NCBI RefSeq assembly: GCF_934371575.1
Contig: NZ_CAKRNY010000076.1
Location: 1-11,104 of the forward strand
Length of the DNA stretch: 11,104 nt
DNA from: an uncultured Blautia sp.
GTDB lineage: Bacteria; Bacillota; Clostridia; Lachnospirales; Lachnospiraceae
Direction of reading: 5' to 3'
Below, piece by piece: positions 1 to 6,217 of this stretch. The notes under the pieces are model-generated. The model was not told where the DNA came from. It ran no database searches and was given only the letters and a program-made list of their open reading frames with translations. The position numbers and the translations under genes were made by a program. The stretch's first letter is position 1. Each line of letters begins with the position of its first letter.

Positions 1-42
1 AAAGCACAATTACACAAACTTCGTCTGCGCACCAGCAATACC

Positions 43-48
43 TATTAT
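43..48 (+). promoter_or_regulatory. possible -10 box of the tmRNA promoter
   Basis: TATTAT lies 9 bases before the predicted 5' end of the tmRNA, the right place for a sigma-A -10 element. The matching -35 position (about 20-25, TTCGTC) is a poor match to TTGACA. The placement supports the call more than the sequence does. The window starts only 57 bases upstream of the RNA, so other elements may lie outside it. Confidence 0.35.
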
Positions 49-57
49 ATACGATTA

Positions 58-407
58 GGGCTTGTACTGGTTTCGACGGGGGTTTTGAAGTTGTGGAAGC
101 CATCCGCAGTCTCCCGAACTGCGTAATAACGGGAAATTCTAAATATAAACGCTGACGATCAGTTAGTAATGGCAGCCTAAGTGCTGCCCGTCAGTCCTGT
201 TGCACTCACACTTCAGGAGTCTGGCGTCGACCTTGTGAGAAACCTTGCCGGGTAAGCTTTGCCCCGGTAGATGTATCATGAAGCTACTGAAGCAGTAAGC
301 CTGTCGGTGGGCGTGCTGTGGAGGGAATGTTAATACAGCGACTGTGATGGGAGATGCCGCAAGGGATAGACTTTCGGACGCGGGTTCAATTCCCGCCAGG
401 TCCACTG
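58..407 (+). ncRNA. ssrA: transfer-messenger RNA (tmRNA)
   Basis: tmRNA rescues ribosomes stalled on broken mRNAs. It enters as an alanyl-tRNA mimic and then templates a degradation tag. The 5' end GGGCTTG (58-64) pairs with CAGGTCC (397-403) to form the acceptor stem, with A404 as discriminator. The family hallmark ACTGGTTTCGAC follows the 5' end, and a T-arm (GGGTTCAATTCCC, 382-394) lies near the 3' end. The tag frame reads GCT at 151 to the TAA at 178-180, giving ADDQLVMAA after the non-coded alanine. The stop sits in the loop of a perfect 6-bp helix (171-176 with 183-188), as usual for helix 5. After A404 the DNA reads CTG rather than CCA, so the CCA tail must be added after transcription. 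The mature encoded end is therefore probably 404. This is the standard one-piece form, not the permuted two-piece form. Confidence 0.97.
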
Positions 408-416
408 ACAAGAATG

Positions 417-462
417 GGGTGAACATTAGAGAAGAACTTTCTAATGTTTACCCTATTTTTTT
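417..462 (+). terminator. rho-independent terminator of ssrA
   Basis: Bases 417-430 pair with 440-453 over 14 positions, with one G-T wobble, and two further weak pairs tighten the loop to about 5 bases. A run of seven T residues (456-462) follows the stem closely. It lies 13 bases past the tmRNA end and isolates ssrA from the polysaccharide operon downstream. Confidence 0.93.
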
Positions 463-490
463 AACGGAATTGTGTCCAATATCGACAAAA

Positions 491-531
491 TTCAGTTCTT
501 TTTCGAGATTTCCTTGACAACGAGAACTGAA
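491..531. promoter_or_regulatory. operator-like inverted repeat over the cps promoter
   Basis: TTCAGTTCT (491-499) and AGAACTGAA (523-531) are perfect 9-bp inverted copies, separated by 23 bases. Their centres are 32 bp apart, close to three helical turns, so both arms face the same side of the DNA. One arm is upstream of the -35 box and the other lies in the spacer between -35 and -10. Because the arms are upstream of the expected transcription start, an RNA hairpin is unlikely to be the point; a repressor or activator site is more plausible. The regulator is not identifiable here. Confidence 0.5.
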
Positions 532-542
532 AAGGGTATCAT
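514..542 (+). promoter_or_regulatory. sigma-A-type promoter of the polysaccharide operon
   Basis: A perfect -35 TTGACA (514-519), a 17-bp spacer and a -10 TATCAT (537-542, five of six consensus bases) lie between the ssrA terminator and the first gene. Transcription should begin near 549, leaving a leader of about 45 bases before the ATG at 595. It is the only strong promoter I see for the first four genes, which are tightly packed. Confidence 0.85.
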
Positions 543-594
543 TCCAATAAATGGATACATTTAGTATATTCATAATACAATCCAGGAGAAACAT

Positions 595-1335
595 ATGGAG
601 AAAGACACGAAAGAAACTCAAAAGAAGGTCACTCCCTCATCCTCCACAGCAGCTATGCTCAATAACGATACCATTGATCTGGTAGAGCTTATGTACGCAT
701 TGTTAAGAAGATGGAAGATGCTGGTGCTGACCGCTGTAGTGGGAGCTCTTCTGGCAGGTGCCTACCATCAGTTTCTGGTGAAGCCCACCTATCAGGCAGA
801 TGCGTCGATCTTCATCACCAATACGGACTCTGTGATCACAATCTCTGATATGCAGCTTAGTTCTGCACTGACAGAAGATTATTCCAAGATCCTTACCAGT
901 CGTTCCGTATTGAAGGAAGTAATCGCGGATCAGGATCTGGATATGACCTATCGGGATCTGGCGAATCTGCTCACCATTACCAACCCGGATTCCTCCCATA
1001 TTATCAATATCGCAGTGAACTGCGGTGATGCAGATATGGCGCGGAACATTGCCAACTCCCTGATGAATGTGGGAATCCACAGAATTTATCAGGTAATCGG
1101 TACCGGAGAACCCAATGTAATCGACTATTCTGAAGCTGATTCCATAGTGGAGACTACCCCAGGACTGAAGAAATATGTGATGATGGGAGCTTTATTAGGA
1201 CTTGCCCTGATGTGCGCACTGATCACAGTAAGATTCCTGTTAGACACCACACTGAAATCCGAAGAAGACATTACCAAATACCTGCGGCTGCCTGTGCTGT
1301 CCGTAGTACCATACTATGAAGAAGGGAAAGACTGA
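595..1335 (+). CDS. Wzz/CpsC-type polysaccharide chain-length protein (BY-kinase activator)
   Basis: This is a polysaccharide co-polymerase of the CpsC/YveK/CapA class. In this family the membrane protein sets polymer length and activates the cytoplasmic tyrosine kinase encoded next door. The 246-residue protein has a short polar N-terminus, TM1 at about 42-61 and TM2 at about 194-215. Between them lies an extracellular loop with the usual KPTYQADASIFI start after TM1, then a short cytoplasmic tail. The tail ends with the family's EDI...LPVLSVVP motif (224-239), which in relatives contacts the kinase. The length suits the Gram-positive two-protein form, without a fused kinase. The start is supported by AGGAGA at 584-589, five bases before ATG. 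The kinase gene begins two bases after its stop, so the two are surely co-transcribed. No CpsB-type phosphatase gene is present between promoter and kinase. Confidence 0.9.
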   Translation: MEKDTKETQKKVTPSSSTAAMLNNDTIDLVELMYALLRRWKMLVLTAVVGALLAGAYHQFLVKPTYQADASIFITNTDSVITISDMQLSSALTEDYSKILTSRSVLKEVIADQDLDMTYRDLANLLTITNPDSSHIINIAVNCGDADMARNIANSLMNVGIHRIYQVIGTGEPNVIDYSEADSIVETTPGLKKYVMMGALLGLALMCALITVRFLLDTTLKSEEDITKYLRLPVLSVVPYYEEGKD

Positions 1336-1337
1336 TT

Positions 1338-2189
1338 ATGGAAAGAGATACAACAGTAGAAGCCCTTTTTCAGGATCTGATGAACAATGGCAGCATGGAT
1401 GAGCCGTGGACTGTACGCCCGGATAAAGCTGTGAAGCCTGTATTATCTAAGCTTCCTTTCCGTGTAAACGAGGCGATCAATATCCTTCGAGGAAATATCC
1501 AGATGAGTGGTTACCGACTGAAAGCGATCGCGGTTACCAGTGCCAGAGCACATGAGGGGAAATCCTCTATTGCCTTCCGTCTTGCTAAGAGTATGGCGGC
1601 ATTGGATAAGCGGGTTCTATATCTGGACAGCGATATCCGTAATTCCAAAATCCAGGAACGCTATCAGATCCAGGGCGAATATAAAGGGCTCAGCGAATAC
1701 CTTTGTGGGAAATCCCAGTTAGAGGAAATTGTTTACCATACAGATGATAAATGGCTGGACATGGTTTTTGCAGGTGCTGTAGCACCGAACCCTAGTGAAC
1801 TGATCTCTGGCAGCCTGTTCGCAGACCTGATGTCCTTTGGCAGACATAATTATGACTATGTGATTTTGGATACCCCGCCAGTGAATCTGGTTGTAGACGG
1901 ACTTCTGGCTGCCAAGCAGTGCGACGGTACCATTCTGGTAGTAGAGAGTGGTAATACAGAGCGTGCCCAGGCAGAGAAGGCCAAGCAGCAGCTTGAGTAT
2001 GCCGGTATCAAGATCTTAGGGGCAGTCCTGAACAAGGCTGGTGCAGAAGGCAGACGCTATGGTTACGGCTATGGCTATGGAAAATACGGCTACGGTTACG
2101 GCTATGGCAAGCATTATGGGGCAGAGAAGGAGAACAGCCAGGGAGAGGATACGGATGGAAAGAAACACAAGCATAAGTACCGGAAGTAA
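1338..2189 (+). CDS. CpsD/CapB-type bacterial tyrosine (BY) kinase
   Basis: This cytoplasmic tyrosine autokinase is expected to work with the preceding membrane protein to control polysaccharide assembly and export. The 283-residue protein shows a Walker A motif AxxxxGKS (69-76), a Walker A' VLYLDSDIR (93-101, Asp97 and Asp99) and a Walker B VILDTP (175-180, Asp178). It also has the APNPSEL segment (149-155) typical of CpsD proteins. The C-terminus is a striking tyrosine cluster: two exact copies of YGYGYGYGK (241-249 and 250-258), then Tyr260 and Tyr281, ten tyrosines in all. In relatives such clusters are the autophosphorylation sites. The tail after it is charged and His/Lys-rich (KKHKHKYRK). 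The start ATG lies two bases past the upstream stop, with a weak AAGGGAA about 10 bases before it. The last 35 bp overlap the next gene. Confidence 0.92.
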   Translation: MERDTTVEALFQDLMNNGSMDEPWTVRPDKAVKPVLSKLPFRVNEAINILRGNIQMSGYRLKAIAVTSARAHEGKSSIAFRLAKSMAALDKRVLYLDSDIRNSKIQERYQIQGEYKGLSEYLCGKSQLEEIVYHTDDKWLDMVFAGAVAPNPSELISGSLFADLMSFGRHNYDYVILDTPPVNLVVDGLLAAKQCDGTILVVESGNTERAQAEKAKQQLEYAGIKILGAVLNKAGAEGRRYGYGYGYGKYGYGYGYGKHYGAEKENSQGEDTDGKKHKHKYRK

Positions 2190-3252
2190 ACACTCCCATT
2201 CTCACCATCACAGAAGAAAGAAGCCTCTGTACCGTCGGATCCGCCATTGGATCCGAAAGCATAAGAGACAGCTTCTGGCATCTGTCGCCGTCTGTGTCCT
2301 GGCGTCTGCGGGCGTTGGATTTCTGATCCGGCAGGAGCTGGCGAAGCAGGCTTCCATGCAGATCACTGCGGGAAATTCCCATGATGTGGGAAACAGCTAC
2401 CGTGAGCTTACCTATAAAGGCAGGAAATATCGATACAATTCTCTTGTAAGAACGATTCTCTATGCAGGAATTGACGACACAGATATACTTACAGAGAGCA
2501 AGCAGTATGGCAATAAAGGCAGGGCAGACAGCATTGCCCTTGTTGTTCTGGATAAACAGAAGAAGAAAATTACCATTCTTCCTATTAACCGTGATACCAT
2601 GACTCAGGTCCGCAGATATTCTCTGAATGGAAATGATAACGGACTATATACCACCCATATTGGATATGCTTATTCCTATGGAAATGGCGGTAAAGTCAGC
2701 TGTGAGAATCTGATGGAAGCGGTATCCCTGCTTCTTGGGGGAATCACCATAGGTGATTATGTGGTAACCAGCCAGGCTTCTATGCCATATATTAATAACC
2801 TGGCAGATGGGGTTACGGTGACAGTTCCCAATGATGATCTTGCAGAACAGTATCCGGAATTATACCAGGGAAACAAAGTAACCCTAAATGATAAGAATGT
2901 AACCTCGTATCTGCAATACCGGGATACAGAGGATACCTTCAGCAATGAGGGCAGAATGGAGCGACAGAAGACGTTTGTGACTTCATTTGTGAATCAGCTG
3001 AAGCAGATGTCTTCCGGGACTCTTGATGACAAATGGGATGAGCTTGGTGACATGGAGGATTATCTCCAGACCAGCATTACCAGAAATAAATATCTCGACC
3101 TGGTAACTCTTATAAAGAACCTGGATTTTTCCGAAGAGAATTACGATTCTATTCCGGGAAAAGACCAGGAGGGAGAACTCCATGATGAGTTTATTCCAGA
3201 CGAAGAGGGACTACAGGAGAAGATTATAGAACTCTTTTATGAAGAAGCATAA
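2155..3252 (+). CDS. LCP (LytR-CpsA-Psr) family wall-polymer transferase
   Basis: LCP proteins move undecaprenyl-linked glycopolymers onto peptidoglycan outside the membrane; here the substrate is presumably this locus's polysaccharide. I place the start at ATG 2155 because GGGAGAGG (2141-2148) sits six bases before it. An in-frame ATG at 2041 would only add residues read out of frame through cpsD. The protein is then 365 residues: a basic cytoplasmic N-terminus with a histidine-rich patch (13-19), one membrane segment (about 39-58), then an outside LCP domain (about 100-283). The family's acidic/arginine residues appear in GRADS (122-126, Asp125), NRDTM (145-149, Arg146 and Asp147) and GRMERQ (266-271, Arg267 and Arg270). 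An acidic C-terminal tail follows. The 35-bp overlap with cpsD suggests translational coupling. Confidence 0.9.
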   Translation: MERNTSISTGSKHSHSHHHRRKKPLYRRIRHWIRKHKRQLLASVAVCVLASAGVGFLIRQELAKQASMQITAGNSHDVGNSYRELTYKGRKYRYNSLVRTILYAGIDDTDILTESKQYGNKGRADSIALVVLDKQKKKITILPINRDTMTQVRRYSLNGNDNGLYTTHIGYAYSYGNGGKVSCENLMEAVSLLLGGITIGDYVVTSQASMPYINNLADGVTVTVPNDDLAEQYPELYQGNKVTLNDKNVTSYLQYRDTEDTFSNEGRMERQKTFVTSFVNQLKQMSSGTLDDKWDELGDMEDYLQTSITRNKYLDLVTLIKNLDFSEENYDSIPGKDQEGELHDEFIPDEEGLQEKIIELFYEEA

Positions 3253-3256
3253 TTTC

Positions 3257-3264
3257 AAGGAGGG
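3257..3264 (+). promoter_or_regulatory. very strong ribosome binding site
   Basis: AAGGAGGG, an almost perfect Shine-Dalgarno sequence, lies eight bases before ATG 3273. It is the best such site in the window, and it suggests that the exported protein is made in larger amounts than its operon partners. Confidence 0.85.
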
Positions 3265-3272
3265 ACAAACCA

Positions 3273-4499
3273 ATGAAACGTAAAACAATCGCAGCATTAA
3301 TCGCAGTCCTTACAGTAGGTATGTGCACCAGCGTATGGGCAGCGCCAAGTATTTCACAGATCATCCCGGAGGCACCGGTGGTAGTAAGCGGAAATCTTAC
3401 AGGGGGACAGACTCTGGTTGTAACCAATGTAAATACAAACGCTTATAAAGACACTACTGTTGCAGAGGTAGTAAAGAAGGCGAATGATGATAATACGGTG
3501 ACTACAGTGAAGGAAATCCTTACGGAGCTGAAGGTGGATACCAAGAAGGAAGAAATTAAGACTACCACCGGAACGAAGGTAAATCCTAATTTGTATGAGC
3601 AGGTTACTCCATTTGTTGACCTTGCTATCAAGGAAGGGGATAAGATTACACTGGAGAGCACCGGAGCCGTCACTGCTACAATTACTGTAGATGCAGTTAA
3701 GGAGATGGAGAAGAAGGATGTTCTTCTGATGCAGATCGACCCAAGTACCGGTAAGGTATTCTTCATAGCTCCTGAGAAGATGGATAAGGCTACCGGTGAG
3801 ATCACCGCTACTTTCCAGACACTTGGACCGGTTGCAGTCTTAAAGACAGTTCCGATTGTTGTAAAGAACACTGCTCCGGAGAAATACGAGAATGAAAAGG
3901 CAGCAGAGGCAGTTACAGAGTTCAAGGATGAGACAAAGGATGTTAAGCTTGCCGATGTATTGAATATTCTTACCACAGAGGATACCACAGCCATTGAAGT
4001 AGCAGATGGTGTTACTGTTAATGCAGCTGATTACAGCACTGCTATGGGATTTGCGGATCTTGCCATCAAGCAGGGAGAGGATTATCTCTATGATATGGAT
4101 GGAAGTCTGGAAGCAGAAGCTCAGCGTGATCTGGCATCTACAGATTGGCAGCGTCTGGTACAGAGCGCAAATCCGGATTATGATGTGGCAGCAGCAGAAG
4201 CTGATCCATCTCTTCTGGAAGAACTTGAGCCATTTACAATCCCGGGAAGCTTCCTGATGCAGATCAATCCGGTAACTGGTGAAGCTGAGTATATCTATGA
4301 GCCAGAATTGTATTTTACATCTGCAAACAGTGATGGAGAAGAAGCAGAAGAAGCTAAAGAAAGCGATGCCGAAGAGGTTCGTACAAGCTGGACAATCGAG
4401 GATGAGGATGCCAGTGCTGAGACACCGAATCTTGTAATCCGTGCAGAATTTAAGAGTATGGGACCGTTTGCTATTTTTCTTCCCAATGATGTTCAGTAA
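3273..4499 (+). CDS. secreted protein of unknown function with a duplicated domain
   Basis: I do not recognise a named family. The 408-residue protein begins with a clear Sec signal peptide: a KRK n-region, a hydrophobic core at 6-18, and a likely cut after Ala23 (VWA-AP). There is no LPXTG anchor, lipobox or second membrane segment, so it is probably released or held non-covalently at the surface. The mature part contains two diverged copies of one unit, about 63-191 and 210-404. Shared landmarks are VDLAIKEGD versus ADLAIKQGE (115-123, 261-269), LLMQIDPSTGK versus FLMQINPVTGE (151-161, 327-337) and FQTLGPVAVL versus FKSMGPFAIF (181-190, 393-402). The second copy carries acidic insertions at about 270-320 and 352-384. 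A strong RBS supports the start. Its place between the LCP gene and the initiating transferase suggests a role in polymer assembly, anchoring or sensing, but that is inference. Confidence 0.85.
   Translation: MKRKTIAALIAVLTVGMCTSVWAAPSISQIIPEAPVVVSGNLTGGQTLVVTNVNTNAYKDTTVAEVVKKANDDNTVTTVKEILTELKVDTKKEEIKTTTGTKVNPNLYEQVTPFVDLAIKEGDKITLESTGAVTATITVDAVKEMEKKDVLLMQIDPSTGKVFFIAPEKMDKATGEITATFQTLGPVAVLKTVPIVVKNTAPEKYENEKAAEAVTEFKDETKDVKLADVLNILTTEDTTAIEVADGVTVNAADYSTAMGFADLAIKQGEDYLYDMDGSLEAEAQRDLASTDWQRLVQSANPDYDVAAAEADPSLLEELEPFTIPGSFLMQINPVTGEAEYIYEPELYFTSANSDGEEAEEAKESDAEEVRTSWTIEDEDASAETPNLVIRAEFKSMGPFAIFLPNDVQ
3459..3845 (+). repeat. first copy of the duplicated protein domain
   Basis: This stretch encodes residues 63-191 of the secreted protein, the shorter copy of the unit. 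It runs from the AEVV helix-like start through VDLAIKEGD and LLMQIDPSTG to LGPVAVLK. The match to the second copy is at protein level; I see no long identical DNA stretch, so the duplication is old. Confidence 0.7.
3900..4484 (+). repeat. second copy of the duplicated protein domain
   Basis: This stretch encodes residues 210-404. It keeps the same order of landmarks as copy one (AEAV, ADLAIKQGE, FLMQINPVTG, MGPFAIF) but is about 65 residues longer because of two acidic low-complexity insertions rich in Glu, Asp and Ala. Confidence 0.7.
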
Positions 4500-4504
4500 T
4501 TGAA

Positions 4505-4510
4505 TATAAT
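4505..4510 (+). promoter_or_regulatory. possible -10 box upstream of the sugar transferase leader
   Basis: A perfect TATAAT lies just after the stop of the secreted-protein gene and before the G10 tract. No convincing -35 is found 16-18 bases upstream. If real, it would start a leader of about 190 bases that includes the attenuator-like structure. In AT-rich DNA a lone TATAAT may be chance. Confidence 0.25.
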
Positions 4511-4524
4511 CAGATGATTTAAAG

Positions 4525-4640
4525 TTCCGGGGGGGGGGCAGAACTGCATTCAGTAATTAGGATTTGTGATTTGATTAAATAATGGTTTGTCTCCCCCGGA
4601 ATTCCACTGGAAACAGAGTAATGGAATTTCGGGGATTTTT
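4525..4640 (+). promoter_or_regulatory. attenuator-like leader with a G10 tract and competing stems
   Basis: TTCCGGGGG (4525-4533, running into a G10 tract at 4529-4538) is a perfect complement of CCCCCGGAA (4593-4601). The latter contains most of the 5' arm of the terminator at 4594-4634. The two pairings cannot form together, so the layout matches a terminator/antiterminator switch ahead of the sugar phosphotransferase gene. No known riboswitch aptamer or leader peptide was recognised in the 59-base loop. A control role is inference from base pairing only. Confidence 0.45.
4594..4640 (+). terminator. terminator hairpin between the secreted-protein and sugar-transferase genes
   Basis: Bases 4594-4606 pair with 4622-4634 over 13 positions with one wobble. 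The loop holds a small CTG-GAAA-CAG hairpin, and five T residues follow (4636-4640). The T run is short, so partial read-through is likely. It could simply end the first transcript or act with the upstream complement as an attenuator. Confidence 0.7.
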
Positions 4641-4671
4641 ATGAAAACGAAAGCAATAAAATTAGGGAGAG

Positions 4672-4689
4672 ACATGACGTAAGTCATGT
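4672..4689 (+). other. small hairpin just upstream of the sugar transferase start
   Basis: ACATGAC (4672-4678) and GTCATGT (4683-4689) form a perfect 7-bp stem with the loop GTAA. It sits between an AGGGAGAG purine tract (4664-4671) and the ATG at 4705. The nearer ribosome binding candidate, GAAGAAAG (4690-4697), is weak, so the hairpin may affect translation or mRNA stability. It could also be a protein-binding palindrome. Confidence 0.5.
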
Positions 4690-4704
4690 GAAGAAAGATT
4701 ATCT

Positions 4705-6156
4705 ATGTATAGAAAAGATTCAGAGGGATGGTTGAAGCATTCGGATTTTATAGTCCTGGACATGATCTGTCTGCAGCTGGCTTATATTCTGGCATATGCA
4801 GTCAGCGGATACGGATTCAATCCATATGCTATTATTATTTATCGAAATATGGCAGTTTTTCTGGAACTGGCAGATCTTGTGGTGATCTTTTCCTATGGTA
4901 CTATGAAAAGTGTTCTGAAACTAGGCTATTACCGGGATTTTGTGGTCACCTTAAAGCATTCTGTTATCGTCGGAACACTGGCTGTTCTGTATTTGTTTTT
5001 GCTGCAGCAGGGTCAGGCTTTTTCCAGACTAACACTGATCCTTACTGTGGTTATTTATCTGGGACTTACCTATGCTGTAAGAGAATTCTGGAAAAAGATG
5101 CTGAGAAGGCAAATGGTGGATGGCGGCGAACGGAAGCTGCTCATTGTCACCTCAAAGGATGTTGCAGAACAGGTAATCGGGAACATGCAAAAAAATAACT
5201 ATGCAAGATATACACTGGCAGGAGCTGTGGTAATTGACGCAGAATGGACAGGCAAAGAAATTCATGGTGTACCAGTGGTTGCCGATCAGGAAGCAACTCC
5301 TATGTATGTATGTCAGGAATGGATCGATGAGGTATTGATCGTTGTTTCAGAGAATTTACCATATCCTGGCGAGTTGATCAATAAGTTAGCTGAGACCGGA
5401 GTGACCATACATTTAAATCTTGCAAAGATTACAAATGTGCCTGGTAAAAAGCAGTTTGTAGAAAAAGTGGGAAATTATACCGTTTTGACTACAAGTATTA
5501 ACTATGCTTCTGCCAGACAGCTGATGCTGAAGCGGTTGACGGATATAGCAGGTGGACTGGTTGGTTGTATCCTGACGGGGATTATTTGCATATTTGTAGG
5601 ACCTGCAATTTATATTGCGTCTCCAGGACCAATTTTTTTCGCACAGGAACGTGTGGGGAAAAATGGAAAGAAATTTAAGATGTATAAATTCCGAAGTATG
5701 TATATGGATGCGGAGGAACGGAAAGCTGAGCTTATGAAGGACAATAAGCTGGGGGATGGGAAGATGTTTAAGCTGGATTTTGATCCCCGTGTGATTGGAA
5801 ATAAGATTCTTCCTGACGGAACACACAAAACAGGAATCGGCGATTTCATCAGACGGACCAGTCTGGATGAGTTTCCCCAGTTTTTCAATGTGCTGAAGGG
5901 CGATATGTCTATTATCGGTACCAGACCGCCACTGCTTTCTGAAACCTCGCTGTATGAGCCTCATCACAGGGCAAGACTGGCTATTAAGCCGGGAATTACT
6001 GGAATGTGGCAGGTAAGCGGTCGAAGTGATATTACGGACTTTGAAGAGGTTGTAAGGCTGGATAAAGAATATATTGCCAACTGGAATATTGGACTTGATA
6101 TTAAAATTTTATTAAAGACAATATTGGTAGTATTTAAGAAAGAGGGATCAGTGTGA
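4705..6156 (+). CDS. polyprenyl-phosphate sugar phosphotransferase (initiating transferase)
   Basis: This enzyme moves a sugar-1-phosphate from a UDP-sugar to undecaprenyl phosphate, the first step of repeat-unit synthesis at the inner face of the membrane. The 483 residues fit the large WbaP/CpsE type: about four N-terminal membrane segments (13-35, 46-64, 82-101, 107-125), a nucleotide-binding-like middle domain (about 140-240), a fifth hydrophobic or re-entrant segment (281-303) and the C-terminal bacterial sugar transferase domain (275-480). Hallmarks seen are KFRSMYMDAEERK (328-340), SLDEFPQFFNVLKGDMSIIG (386-405) with the catalytic Asp388-Glu389 pair, TRPP (406-409), and KPGITGMWQVSGR (428-440). 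The sugar carried cannot be read from the sequence; glucose, galactose and N-acetylhexosamine are all possible. It lies behind an attenuator-like leader and 61 bases before the fkp-like gene. Confidence 0.93.
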   Translation: MYRKDSEGWLKHSDFIVLDMICLQLAYILAYAVSGYGFNPYAIIIYRNMAVFLELADLVVIFSYGTMKSVLKLGYYRDFVVTLKHSVIVGTLAVLYLFLLQQGQAFSRLTLILTVVIYLGLTYAVREFWKKMLRRQMVDGGERKLLIVTSKDVAEQVIGNMQKNNYARYTLAGAVVIDAEWTGKEIHGVPVVADQEATPMYVCQEWIDEVLIVVSENLPYPGELINKLAETGVTIHLNLAKITNVPGKKQFVEKVGNYTVLTTSINYASARQLMLKRLTDIAGGLVGCILTGIICIFVGPAIYIASPGPIFFAQERVGKNGKKFKMYKFRSMYMDAEERKAELMKDNKLGDGKMFKLDFDPRVIGNKILPDGTHKTGIGDFIRRTSLDEFPQFFNVLKGDMSIIGTRPPLLSETSLYEPHHRARLAIKPGITGMWQVSGRSDITDFEEVVRLDKEYIANWNIGLDIKILLKTILVVFKKEGSV

Positions 6157-6217
6157 CTCTGTTTTTATCCTGCTTTTGTGATAGATGTATAAATTGATTT
6201 GAGAGGAAAAACAAATT

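Noticed and set aside
382..407. tmRNA 3' end as an integration (att) site for an island carrying the cps genes
   Set aside because: tmRNA 3' ends are frequent integration targets, but I found no second copy of the T-arm/3' sequence in the window and no integrase gene.
163..426. 87-codon reverse-strand reading frame through the tmRNA
   Set aside because: It is the antisense of a structured RNA gene, has no ribosome binding site, and the LAGIEPAS-type peptide is a known artefact of reading RNA 3' ends backwards.
2041..2154. Upstream in-frame ATG giving a longer LCP protein
   Set aside because: The extra 38 residues are out-of-frame reading of the kinase tyrosine repeats, and the good ribosome binding site serves ATG 2155.
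3443..3994. 183-codon reverse-strand frame opposite the secreted protein
   Set aside because: It is a shadow of the forward gene. It is rich in Val, Ser and Thr as expected from the antisense of that composition, and the forward gene has a signal peptide, a strong RBS and an internal duplication.
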